This document shows positions 9,425 to 17,871 of a stretch of 36,616 bases of DNA, piece after piece (position 1 is the first letter of the stretch; each line of letters opens with the position of its first letter). Source of the stretch: an uncultured SAR86 cluster bacterium (GTDB lineage: Bacteria; Pseudomonadota; Gammaproteobacteria; Magnimaribacterales; AG-339-G14); NCBI GenBank assembly GCA_902629465.1, contig CACOQX010000009.1, forward strand, positions 1 to 36,616, given 5' to 3'. The notes beneath the pieces are model-generated. The model worked only from the letters and a program-made list of their open reading frames with translations, made no database searches and was not told where the DNA came from. The translations under genes were made by a program, and so were the position numbers.

Positions 9425-9664
9425 ACTGATACATCCATAGGAGATGCAGCAAGAGTCGCCCTCCTGTCTTTAGATTCTACAATGAAATCAGACTTAACAT
9501 TTGGTCCTCCAATAGATTTAATTGTCTTTAAAAAAGATCAAATAAACTTAGATTTTCAAGAACAACTGAAATTAGATTCACCATTTTTTAAAAAACTGTC
9601 CGATATTTGGGCTGAGCAAATAGACAAAGGTGTCAAAAAACTTCCAAAATTCAATTGGGAGTAG
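9401..9664 (+). pseudogene. Anbu-type (proteasome-like, COG3484) peptidase, C-terminal remnant
   Basis: MIQTDTSIGDAARVALLSLDSTMKSDLTFGPPIDLIVFKKDQ...LDSPFFKKLSDIWAEQIDKGVKKLP resembles the Anbu C-terminus; catalytic N-terminal region absent, in-frame TAA at 9383-9385. Confidence 0.7.
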
Positions 9665-9698
9665 TATTAGGAAGCCTCTGAGAAAAAACTTATTTTCA

Positions 9699-11366
9699 TC
9701 ACTTTAAATAGTTTGAATAAATAGCTTTTTCCAAGTATTTATAGTTTGTCCAATCTGGTTGAAATACTGTCGTATCGTTGTCTTCTGTATCTTCAATAAG
9801 ATCGTGGTCAACATCTAAATTTTTTAGAGGATCTAAGGGAAAGGCGTCCAAGTAATTAGGTATACCATCGCTATCCTCATCTCCATCTTTAGAATAATAA
9901 GCTCCTTGACTTTGACTAAATAAATCAGTGGTTGTACTAAGTTTATTTACAAGAACTGCACCTGTTCTTGGAGTAACTACTACTGGATAATTGAAAAAAG
10001 TATGATCTGGCGTATCCATTGAAGCTTGAATAGTCAAAGAATTGCAATCAGCATCACCTTGTGGTCTTGCTGGATAAACCTTGCTTACTCCTAACTGCCT
10101 TACATAATATTCTTCTCCGGTTTGGTCAATATTTAAAACCGTGCCTTCTGGAACATCAAATAAAGGAAAGTTTTGGTAGTCATGACCATTTATTCTAACA
10201 ATTGTAAAAACATCGCCTAGGTTAGTTCCAGGACAAATATTATCTCCATAAAAACTTCCATCTAACAATTTCTTACACTGCAATCCAGTACCAACCCAAC
10301 TACCATTGAATATCCTTACTTTGCCATCAGAATAAGTTACATTGGATGTAGTAAAATCATAATCGGCAGTTAGAGCTTGAGACGGATCAGAAGTTGAGAA
10401 AGTTATCCTATTTCCGTTACTATCATATACGCCATATCTTTTTGAAGGAACGTATTCCCAAGAACCTGTTCTACTTACACAAAGTTCAGTTCCTGATGAT
10501 GAAGATTCAATACTTGACGTGTCAGCATTATAAAAAGAATTTTTTTGACCAGTATACCCATAAGTTATTTCGTATTTAACTACTTTTTCATTGTAAGCAA
10601 AATTAGTGGTTGAAATACTATATGGATTTCCATCTGGATAATTTTTTGTGTAACCACTTGGAAAATATTGGACTAATCCAGCAGCTAAAAAAGGACTCAT
10701 CTGATTTGTATTGAAGATAAGTTCGGTTACTGTGCCAGTACCGCCTGAATTTTTATTGTGTAATATTTTCGTACCATAGAAATAAACTTCTTGGCCCAAT
10801 GGAATTAAATTATTTAGAATAATGCCATCTATATAAACCGTAGCTTTAAATTGCACTTGATTATTATCAAGAACTGATGATTCATAGGTGGCATTGTAAA
10901 TAGGCGTATTGAGTGTTGGAGCAAGCATTGAAACATAATTGTAATCTAGAGTAAGTACGCCATAAGGATTAGCTGCTGAAGTTTCTTCTTCTAATATTAA
11001 TTTAATTCTAGGATCAGCTACGTTATTTGGCATTGACATTTCCATAACCAAATTATCAGAAGAGGTTGGTTGTTTTGATACTACAAGCCAGGGAAGGTTA
11101 ACTTCGCCGTTCTGACAAGCATTATTATCTAAAATAGCTTCATAACCTATTCCATCTCCTAAATTACTAAAATTTTTATACTCAGTACTTTTAAATAAAC
11201 ACAAATAGTCATTTACACGTCCAAAGCCTACATCCAATTGATACTGATGAATGTAAAATAATTTTCCATTTCTTTTGATAGGGCTAGCTTCAGAGAATGA
11301 ACTTAAAGCAGGAAAGGAGAATAAATAATTTGTAAATAATAAGCTGATAAATAAGCAAATACGCAT
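9699..11366 (-). CDS. Secreted protein of unknown function with C-terminal Asp-rich (thrombospondin type 3-like) segment
   Basis: Signal peptide MRICLFISLLFTNYLFSFPALS; C-terminal DGDEDSDGIPNYLDAFPLDPLKNLDVDHDLIEDTEDNDTT. Confidence 0.82.
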   Translation of the reverse strand: MRICLFISLLFTNYLFSFPALSSFSEASPIKRNGKLFYIHQYQLDVGFGRVNDYLCLFKSTEYKNFSNLGDGIGYEAILDNNACQNGEVNLPWLVVSKQPTSSDNLVMEMSMPNNVADPRIKLILEEETSAANPYGVLTLDYNYVSMLAPTLNTPIYNATYESSVLDNNQVQFKATVYIDGIILNNLIPLGQEVYFYGTKILHNKNSGGTGTVTELIFNTNQMSPFLAAGLVQYFPSGYTKNYPDGNPYSISTTNFAYNEKVVKYEITYGYTGQKNSFYNADTSSIESSSSGTELCVSRTGSWEYVPSKRYGVYDSNGNRITFSTSDPSQALTADYDFTTSNVTYSDGKVRIFNGSWVGTGLQCKKLLDGSFYGDNICPGTNLGDVFTIVRINGHDYQNFPLFDVPEGTVLNIDQTGEEYYVRQLGVSKVYPARPQGDADCNSLTIQASMDTPDHTFFNYPVVVTPRTGAVLVNKLSTTTDLFSQSQGAYYSKDGDEDSDGIPNYLDAFPLDPLKNLDVDHDLIEDTEDNDTTVFQPDWTNYKYLEKAIYSNYLK

Positions 11367-11498
11367 TTAATTTAGAAAAGTTATATCATCAGGTACATCT
11401 TTAAAATTTATGGTTTCAACTTCTGGAGTTGGTTGACTTATGCTGCCTCCTCCGCAAGAAATTAGTAAAAATGCCATCAGAATATATAAAAATTTCAC
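11367..11498 (-). CDS. Tiny putative lipoprotein (43 aa, GTG start)
   Basis: (V/M)KFLYILMAFLLISCGGGSISQPTPEVETINFKDVPDDITFLN stop; lipobox LISC + Gly run; stop codon directly abuts the ATG of the 9699-11366 gene. Below ORF-track cut-off. Confidence 0.7.
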   Translation of the reverse strand: MKFLYILMAFLLISCGGGSISQPTPEVETINFKDVPDDITFLN

Positions 11499-11535
11499 AG
11501 TAAAAATATAAAAAAAAATCTATTTAATTTCAATA

Positions 11536-11566
11536 AAAAAAACCGCTTGTTAAGCGGTTTTTTTTA
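11536..11566 (-). terminator. Rho-independent (potentially bidirectional) terminator candidate
   Basis: AAAACCGCTT-gtt-AAGCGGTTTT flanked by A-run on one side and T-run on the other; just downstream of the 11576-12307 stop. Confidence 0.8.
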
Positions 11567-11575
11567 AAAACTACT

Positions 11576-12307
11576 CTACCTTTCAGCAGGATAAGCTTTA
11601 ACTAATTGAGCAAGAGTTGAATTTACAAATTTTCTTATGTTTCCAACCTTTCTATTGAAAGACTTGAATTCATTTGAAGCGTAAACTTCATCAAGAGCAT
11701 CATTTAATTCTTGAATAGAATTAGATCCGTTATACAACATATGAGATACATATTTATTGCCATAAACTACTCTATTTATTCCATATGACCCAAAAGAATC
11801 TGCAGTGGAATTTGTGAGTTGTTTGTACGCTTCAAGATAAGATGCTTGACTTCCAGTTTTAACCTTAACTTCAATGTTAGAAAAAACAGTATTCAATCGC
11901 CAATCACCAGCCTCTAAAACTAGCTCGGTAACGTAATTATAATAATCTTCACTAACTGAAGTTTTATCAAAGGCTACATTCATTTCTGAAGATGCTGCAC
12001 AAGAAGCAAAGATATTTTGCCCTTTTTGCATCATGTCATAATTTTCATATGCAACTAAAATAACATGTGAATGCCCTCCTCCCATACGAGAATAAAGACC
12101 AACATTTGCTCCAGATTCTTTTCTCCATTTAGCAGCACATGATGAAGAATCAAAGGTTTCAATAGCAGCTACAAACCCTGCCGGATTAGTTACATTGAAA
12201 AAATGGAATTCATAAACTCCACTCCCAGGTCTCAATGTATTCTCATTTGAAAATAGATTAAAAGACAATAAAGCGGTGAGAAATAAATAAATGATTTTAT
12301 TTTTCAT
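11576..12307 (-). CDS. Secreted protein, possible tandem dimeric alpha/beta-barrel fold
   Basis: Signal peptide MKNKIIYLFLTALLSFNLFS; two repeats of beta-strand/helix layout with Gly-Gly-His (RMGGGHSHVILVAYENYD). Confidence 0.7.
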   Translation of the reverse strand: MKNKIIYLFLTALLSFNLFSNENTLRPGSGVYEFHFFNVTNPAGFVAAIETFDSSSCAAKWRKESGANVGLYSRMGGGHSHVILVAYENYDMMQKGQNIFASCAASSEMNVAFDKTSVSEDYYNYVTELVLEAGDWRLNTVFSNIEVKVKTGSQASYLEAYKQLTNSTADSFGSYGINRVVYGNKYVSHMLYNGSNSIQELNDALDEVYASNEFKSFNRKVGNIRKFVNSTLAQLVKAYPAER

Positions 12308-12315
12308 GACTACCT

Positions 12316-13008
12316 CTAATTTCTTGTATAAATGGTCTCACAATACTCAAAAGTTTCTTCAACTTCTTCATCTATGTATTGCTGAGCATCATCCCAAGTA
12401 GCAGCCCAACCTGCTCCTCTAAAATACTCATCTATAATTTTTCCAGTTTCTGCTGCTGTTTTGGTAATGGTTCTTAAATGAAACATTCCGGTTTCAGCAA
12501 ATCCACCGCCAAGTTGAGCAAATACACCAATCATCATTTTGTGACCTGCAGCATCCAGTTCTTTTTGAAGTTTCGTCATTGAATTTGAAAAAGCCTGCCA
12601 ATCGTTTAGCTTTACTCTCCAAAGCCTATGGTATCCATCTCTAGCTTCAAAATCCTTAAGCGGTTTGAAAGCTGAAGAATATTTGATGGTTCTTAATTGT
12701 TTGAGGTCAAAATTAGCACTTGCTGGATCATATAACTCAATAAATCCTATAGCTTTTTCAACACTCGTAAAAGCATTGTAGATGAACATTTGACCTTGAT
12801 AGCTTTCTCCTGTTCTGGTTTTGCAATAACCAGCTTGTTCAGATCCGAAATCATCAAAATCTACATTTTCTTTTAAAAAATTAACATATTTATCAATATC
12901 TTTTGCTTGAACCATAAGAGTCGTAAACGCTCCTTCTGGAACCGCGCTAAGATTTATTGAAAATATTGAGCTTAAAAGAAAAATTAAAGATATTTTTATA
13001 TTTTTCAT
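12316..13008 (-). CDS. Secreted protein, possible tandem dimeric alpha/beta-barrel fold, neighbour of 11576-12307
   Basis: Signal peptide MKNIKISLIFLLSSIFSINLSA; FTTLMVQAKDIDKYVNFLKENV and VFAQLGGGFAETGMFHLRTIT; 8-nt gap to next gene. Confidence 0.7.
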   Translation of the reverse strand: MKNIKISLIFLLSSIFSINLSAVPEGAFTTLMVQAKDIDKYVNFLKENVDFDDFGSEQAGYCKTRTGESYQGQMFIYNAFTSVEKAIGFIELYDPASANFDLKQLRTIKYSSAFKPLKDFEARDGYHRLWRVKLNDWQAFSNSMTKLQKELDAAGHKMMIGVFAQLGGGFAETGMFHLRTITKTAAETGKIIDEYFRGAGWAATWDDAQQYIDEEVEETFEYCETIYTRN

Positions 13009-13073
13009 TATTTTCTCCCAAAATATATATTAAATATTACAAGAAAAAATTAGAAGTTTTGTATCAAATTAGG

Positions 13074-13529
13074 TCAATTTTTTTTAATCAAAGAAAAAAC
13101 GAATAAAAGAAATAAGAACAAAGTCATATAAGGAGCGTAAACCATTCCAGGAGTAATTCCGTCCGAATAAATCGGATCATTAACAATTGGACTGGAATTT
13201 AATACTCTAACAGACCACTCAACTAAAAAAGCTAATATTAATAAAGGTGTTAAAGACTTATATTTTATGACGACTATCCAGGCAAAAGCACAAAATATTA
13301 GCTGAACTAAACCCCATGCAGAAAAGAAAGCATATATAAGAGGCATTGGATCAGGAGTACCAGTTAATACTTTCACATTAGCAATACCATGTAATCCAAA
13401 GTCTTCGAAAGACATATGAATTACAGAACGCCAGGTCATTAACAATAGGAATGGAATAAAGGCGTAGAAAACAAATTTATAGCCCAAATAATTATTATCT
13501 GCAGATTTAGGAAAAAGCATTTCTAACAC
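13074..13529 (-). CDS. Small multi-pass membrane protein of unknown function
   Basis: 151 aa, four hydrophobic segments; 2-nt gap from upstream dehalogenase gene. Confidence 0.72.
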   Translation of the reverse strand: MLEMLFPKSADNNYLGYKFVFYAFIPFLLLMTWRSVIHMSFEDFGLHGIANVKVLTGTPDPMPLIYAFFSAWGLVQLIFCAFAWIVVIKYKSLTPLLILAFLVEWSVRVLNSSPIVNDPIYSDGITPGMVYAPYMTLFLFLLFVFSLIKKN

Positions 13530-13531
13530 AA

Positions 13532-14620
13532 CTAATCGTTCTCTTTAATAAAATTGGCAAGTAAGTTAGATAGCTCTTTGGGTCGAGTCCATTGATAAAA
13601 GTGCCCTCCTCCTATTTGGGGTGCACTTTTTGCACTAGGACACATATTCAAAACATCTCTTTCGGCACCATTGGTTACTGGATCATCTCCAGCAAAAACA
13701 CTCAAAAAAGGTTTATTCCAATTTTTAAAAATTTCTCTAGCTTCTTTTACCGCACTCAAAGACTGATCTGGGATTGTAGGAACATGACTTGGCATGGCTC
13801 TTGGACCCATTTTATAAGATGGGTCAGGAAACGGAGCCTCATACGCATGATCTATTGCTCTATTCAATGGAAATAATTTTCTTAATCCTAGTCTAAGAAA
13901 TAAATAAGAAATAAGTGTCTTAAGAGTGGAATTTTTTCCCATCATGTTAGACATCAAAAAACCAATAGGGAGATCTTCTGTGTCCCAACAAAATTTCTGC
14001 CAATACATAAATTTAAGTGCTGGACTGGAAGATGTTTTATCATCGGCAATGTTCTTACCATCCATTTGACTGACTTCTTTTTGCATAGACATCACAGTAA
14101 GTTTTATATCGCTATCTCTAAAAGCTTTAACTTTGTCAATTACATCTTGAGGAGTGTCAGGGTTATAAGGCAAGCCTGTATTTCCCATTGCGACCTTGAG
14201 AAATCTATCTGGCTCATTTGCTACCACTCTCAGTCCTATAAGACCTCCCCAATCCTGACCGAAAAAGGTTAAATTTTTGAATTCATTAGCTTTAAGCCAA
14301 TCTGTCATCCAATCAACTTGTCTTTGATATGAATAGTCTTCTCTGGATGCAGGTTTATCGGACTTTCCGTAGCCAGGTAGATCTGGCGCAATAACCCTTA
14401 TTCCAGCATCTACCAAAAAAGGAATCATTCTGCTGTATAAATAACTCCAAACAGGTTGACCATGCATAGCCAATAGAATCGGACCATCTTTAGGTCCTTC
14501 ATCAACGTGATGAATTCTCAATTCAGAACCGTCGTGAGTTTGTATTGCTGTATAGTTTGGTTCGAAAGGATAATTTTTTATATTCTCAAAAGCACTATCT
14601 GGGGTTCTTAAAATTTTCAT
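13532..14620 (-). CDS. Haloalkane dehalogenase, HLD-I (DhlA-like) subfamily, cytoplasmic form
   Basis: HGQPVWSYLYSRMIP, FFGQDWGGLIGLRVVANEPDRF, AGDDPVT, IGGGHFYQW; no signal peptide. Confidence 0.88.
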   Translation of the reverse strand: MKILRTPDSAFENIKNYPFEPNYTAIQTHDGSELRIHHVDEGPKDGPILLAMHGQPVWSYLYSRMIPFLVDAGIRVIAPDLPGYGKSDKPASREDYSYQRQVDWMTDWLKANEFKNLTFFGQDWGGLIGLRVVANEPDRFLKVAMGNTGLPYNPDTPQDVIDKVKAFRDSDIKLTVMSMQKEVSQMDGKNIADDKTSSSPALKFMYWQKFCWDTEDLPIGFLMSNMMGKNSTLKTLISYLFLRLGLRKLFPLNRAIDHAYEAPFPDPSYKMGPRAMPSHVPTIPDQSLSAVKEAREIFKNWNKPFLSVFAGDDPVTNGAERDVLNMCPSAKSAPQIGGGHFYQWTRPKELSNLLANFIKEND

Positions 14621-15546
14621 AATTCAAATTTAGAGTTGGATAAAGATTCACATACAGAATTAAATTCTTGCATGGTTTGTTTGATAATCTGTTCTACTGG
14701 TAATACCTCATTTATGAGTCCAATAGACTGGCCAGCTAAAGCAGGCGCAGCATTCATGTCGCCGCCAAAATATAAATCTTTTATTCCGCTTAGAGCAGAC
14801 ATATCCATCAACCCTTCTTCATAAATCTTATCGGTTAACTCTGTCTTTAATGCTCTAATACATGGCTTTGCTTTTTTATTAAGTATGTATGTACCTTGCT
14901 CAGAGCCATTTACGATTGCTCCTTTAAAGTTTTCGTGTACTGGACTTTCTAGAGAGGATACAAATCTGGTACCCATCTGAATACCATCAGCACCGGCAGC
15001 AAATGCAGCAGCCATACCAATACCATCTACAATTCCTCCAGCAGCAACAATTGGTAAATCTGTATGCTTGCGAATTGATTGAATCAAAACATGCAGGCCT
15101 ACTTCTTCGGGACTTTTAAAACCCCCTCCTTCTGTCCCTTCAACAACAAGCCCATCTACACCGGCATCTACTGCCTTGAGGGCTCCTGCTAGACTTGGAA
15201 CTGCGTGAAATACTTTGATATCTGCTTCCTTGAGCTTATGAATATATTTCGCTGGATCTCCTGCAGAGGTTGTTACAAACTTAACGTTCTCTTCGATTAC
15301 AACTTCCAACATACTTTCATCAGAAAGAAATAGAATTGGGAGATTTACTCCAAAAGGACTGTTCGTAAGAGAGGCCATTTTTCTTATTTCATCTTTGCAC
15401 TGATTCACTTCTCCAGAGGAAGTTTCTATAATCCCGAAACCTCCAGCATTTGATACAGCAGAAGCAAGTTGACTCCTCGCAATCCAACCCATAGGTGATT
15501 GAATGATTGGATATTTGCAACCCAACATTTCAGTTATTCTATTCAT
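14617..15546 (-). CDS. Nitronate monooxygenase / 2-nitropropane dioxygenase-like
   Basis: MNRITEMLGCKYPIIQSPMGWIARSQLASAVSNAGGFGII...VVEGTEGGG...PIVAAGGIVDGIGMAAAFAAGADGIQMGTRFV; start chosen at the internal ATG with GGAG SD. Confidence 0.9.
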   Translation of the reverse strand: MNRITEMLGCKYPIIQSPMGWIARSQLASAVSNAGGFGIIETSSGEVNQCKDEIRKMASLTNSPFGVNLPILFLSDESMLEVVIEENVKFVTTSAGDPAKYIHKLKEADIKVFHAVPSLAGALKAVDAGVDGLVVEGTEGGGFKSPEEVGLHVLIQSIRKHTDLPIVAAGGIVDGIGMAAAFAAGADGIQMGTRFVSSLESPVHENFKGAIVNGSEQGTYILNKKAKPCIRALKTELTDKIYEEGLMDMSALSGIKDLYFGGDMNAAPALAGQSIGLINEVLPVEQIIKQTMQEFNSVCESLSNSKFEL

Positions 15547-15548
15547 AA

Positions 15549-16574
15549 TTACTCCACTAAAGATTGGCAATTAGTTGCCGTTAAAAAACCTAATACTTTT
15601 TCCTGATTTTCATTATCAAGGCCTCTGAATTCATCTCTAATCCAATCAAGACACTTTGCTTGATAAGGAAATGATTTCTGCTTCCAAGGATAACCTGCCA
15701 AGTCTACAGACCATTCTTTTTTGCCTTCTCTGATAGCTTTATGATTTTCTATTATTGTTGGCACATAGGAGATAGCTAGTTCTTTAAAAAGATCATGAAT
15801 TGAGTCACTTAGAGAGTCTAAAGTTTTATTTTCCTCTTCATAATCTAAGCCTCCCCTATCATCAAGAGTATTAACATATGCAACTGTTCTGGGAGATAAT
15901 TCATGCGCTATCCTTCTAGGAGTAGGATCGAAACCTACTAATTGAGTAAATTGCCCATAAACTGCAAAATCACATGAAGATGGGAAGTTTCCAAGAAGGA
16001 ATGGGTGCTTTTTAAAGTGTTCTTCAAAAATTGAAAGTATATTTTTGTAGCTTTTATCTATGAATTCGGCAGTATCGTTATTAGAACCTACTACCCACAA
16101 TCTATCTATTTGCCTTTTTGCGAAATGCTCTTTAAAAAAAGCTAGCTCATCGTCTTTTAAAGCACTATTTATACCTAAAGGCAAAATGGTTCCCGCATTA
16201 TCTGCATCTTCATCAAAATGCCACCTATAGTGAAACATAAATTTTGTACACCATTCATCGCCAAAGTCTTCTAAGATAAAATTTATAAAGTTTAGAGCAG
16301 GGTCTTTGGGAAGTACCGATCTGACAGGATATTTTTCTTCAAACTCTCTAATAAGCGGAGTTGAGTCGGTCACTGCAGTAGCTTGTCCGTCTCGGTTCAA
16401 TATAAAAACTGGTAAAAGAATAGGTTTTGGAGGTTCAATGTTCATCCTTTTAAGAACATCCTCTGGTTGACCCCAAATTACTTCATAAGGAATTCTTTTA
16501 TATCTTAGATATGCAACCATCTTCCTCGTATAAGGCGATGCTACATTTCCTATAAGTTTTACTGGATCTGTCAT
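15549..16574 (-). CDS. Glutathione S-transferase-like protein with long C-terminal extension
   Basis: KLIGNVASPYTRKMVAYLRYKRIPYEVIWGQPED (thioredoxin-fold GST N-domain); HFKKHPFLLGNFPSSCDFAVYGQF (GST C-domain N-capping motif). Confidence 0.82.
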   Translation of the reverse strand: MTDPVKLIGNVASPYTRKMVAYLRYKRIPYEVIWGQPEDVLKRMNIEPPKPILLPVFILNRDGQATAVTDSTPLIREFEEKYPVRSVLPKDPALNFINFILEDFGDEWCTKFMFHYRWHFDEDADNAGTILPLGINSALKDDELAFFKEHFAKRQIDRLWVVGSNNDTAEFIDKSYKNILSIFEEHFKKHPFLLGNFPSSCDFAVYGQFTQLVGFDPTPRRIAHELSPRTVAYVNTLDDRGGLDYEEENKTLDSLSDSIHDLFKELAISYVPTIIENHKAIREGKKEWSVDLAGYPWKQKSFPYQAKCLDWIRDEFRGLDNENQEKVLGFLTATNCQSLVE

Positions 16575-16677
16575 GAAGATACTCCTAAATTCAAAAAAAA
16601 TATCTTACCAAATTTACATCGTTTTTATTAAAAAAAGGAGTTCTGGACAGTGAGACTTCAACTCTTGAAGGCGATTT

Positions 16678-17778
16678 TTAATTTTTTGCTGGTAAATCCT
16701 CTACTGGCTTTCCTTGAATAAAATCACTAATAATTTGTGCAAGCTCAGGACCAACCTCTTCTTGTACAAAGTGACTTGCTCCTCCTAAAGTTATAACAGT
16801 TGGATTAGGAATGCGTTTCAAGAAATCAGCCTTCATAGGAAGTGTAATTCTTTCATTTTCTCCAAAAGCTACTAAGAAAGGTTTGTCCCATTTTTCATAT
16901 ACTTTTTTCCATAGTTTTTCATTTTCAGCTAATTGAGTTGGAATAAGATAAGGCCAAACGTGAGCTCCTGCTTTATATAAACCCGAGGGATATGGAGCTT
17001 CATAAGCATAAGCTTCCTCTTCCGATAAATCTATTCTGCCAAAATTTTTAATAATCCCAGCAATATCCATATCTTCTGCATAATAAGAATGAGCTATCCA
17101 ATTGCTGAACATTGAAATACCTGTTGAAGGAGAAGGATTTTCAACTGTTAATGCTTCTTTGGTTTTTTCCATTAACTCTTCAAATGTTATTGGCCCAATC
17201 CACCAAACCCTAAATTGAACAAATTTTTCAAAAAGCCATGCTGTTATACCAGATCGAGCAACCATTCCAGTATTTGATACAACTACATGACTAAAACGAT
17301 CTGGTAATTCCGCTACAACTCTTAAACCAACCAAACCTCCCCAGTCTTGACCGAAAAAAGTTGCATTCTGAAGATCTAGCTTTTGAACTAATTGTTTCAT
17401 TATCTCTATGTGATGTTTGTAAGAATAGTCGAATTTTGAAACAAACTTATCCGACTTACCAAAGCCAACGCAGTCTGGAACAATCACCCTGTGTCCTTGT
17501 GCAGTTAAAACGGGTATCATTTTTCTAAATAAATAACTCCACGCTGGTTCACCATGTAGCAGAAATATTGGATTAGCATCCTTTGGACCTTCATCAAGAT
17601 AATGAATACGTAAACCATCAATCATCATATAATTAGGCTTAAAAGGATAGTCTTTCAGATTTTCAAATCTTTCATCAGGAGTTCGTAAAATACCATCTTT
17701 TATTTCAGTGCCATATATATTTATAGAAAGACAAAAATTTATTATAAATACTAATAAGAAGCTAATTACTAAACGCAC
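16678..17778 (-). CDS. Haloalkane dehalogenase, HLD-I subfamily, with predicted N-terminal signal peptide
   Basis: MRLVISFLLVFIINFCLSINIYG signal; HGEPAWSYLFRKMIP, FFGQDWGGLVGLRVVAELPDRF, LGGASHFVQEE. Confidence 0.87.
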   Translation of the reverse strand: MRLVISFLLVFIINFCLSINIYGTEIKDGILRTPDERFENLKDYPFKPNYMMIDGLRIHYLDEGPKDANPIFLLHGEPAWSYLFRKMIPVLTAQGHRVIVPDCVGFGKSDKFVSKFDYSYKHHIEIMKQLVQKLDLQNATFFGQDWGGLVGLRVVAELPDRFSHVVVSNTGMVARSGITAWLFEKFVQFRVWWIGPITFEELMEKTKEALTVENPSPSTGISMFSNWIAHSYYAEDMDIAGIIKNFGRIDLSEEEAYAYEAPYPSGLYKAGAHVWPYLIPTQLAENEKLWKKVYEKWDKPFLVAFGENERITLPMKADFLKRIPNPTVITLGGASHFVQEEVGPELAQIISDFIQGKPVEDLPAKN

Positions 17779-17823
17779 TCACCGTCCCTCCTTGATTTGA
17801 ATTATCAAATGAATATAGAATAT

Positions 17824-17863
17824 GACAGTATGAGTGTCAATAACTTGTGACAGTATTACTGCC
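17824..17863. promoter_or_regulatory. Two palindromic TetR-type operator candidates
   Basis: GACAGTATGAGTGTC (17824-17838) and GACAGTATTACTGCC (17849-17863), centres 25 bp apart, between divergent HLD and tetR genes. Confidence 0.65.
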
Positions 17864-17871
17864 ATATTACT

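Noticed and set aside
13592-13876. 94-aa plus-strand ORF
   Set aside because: Lies antisense inside the well-supported haloalkane dehalogenase gene; no recognisable protein features.
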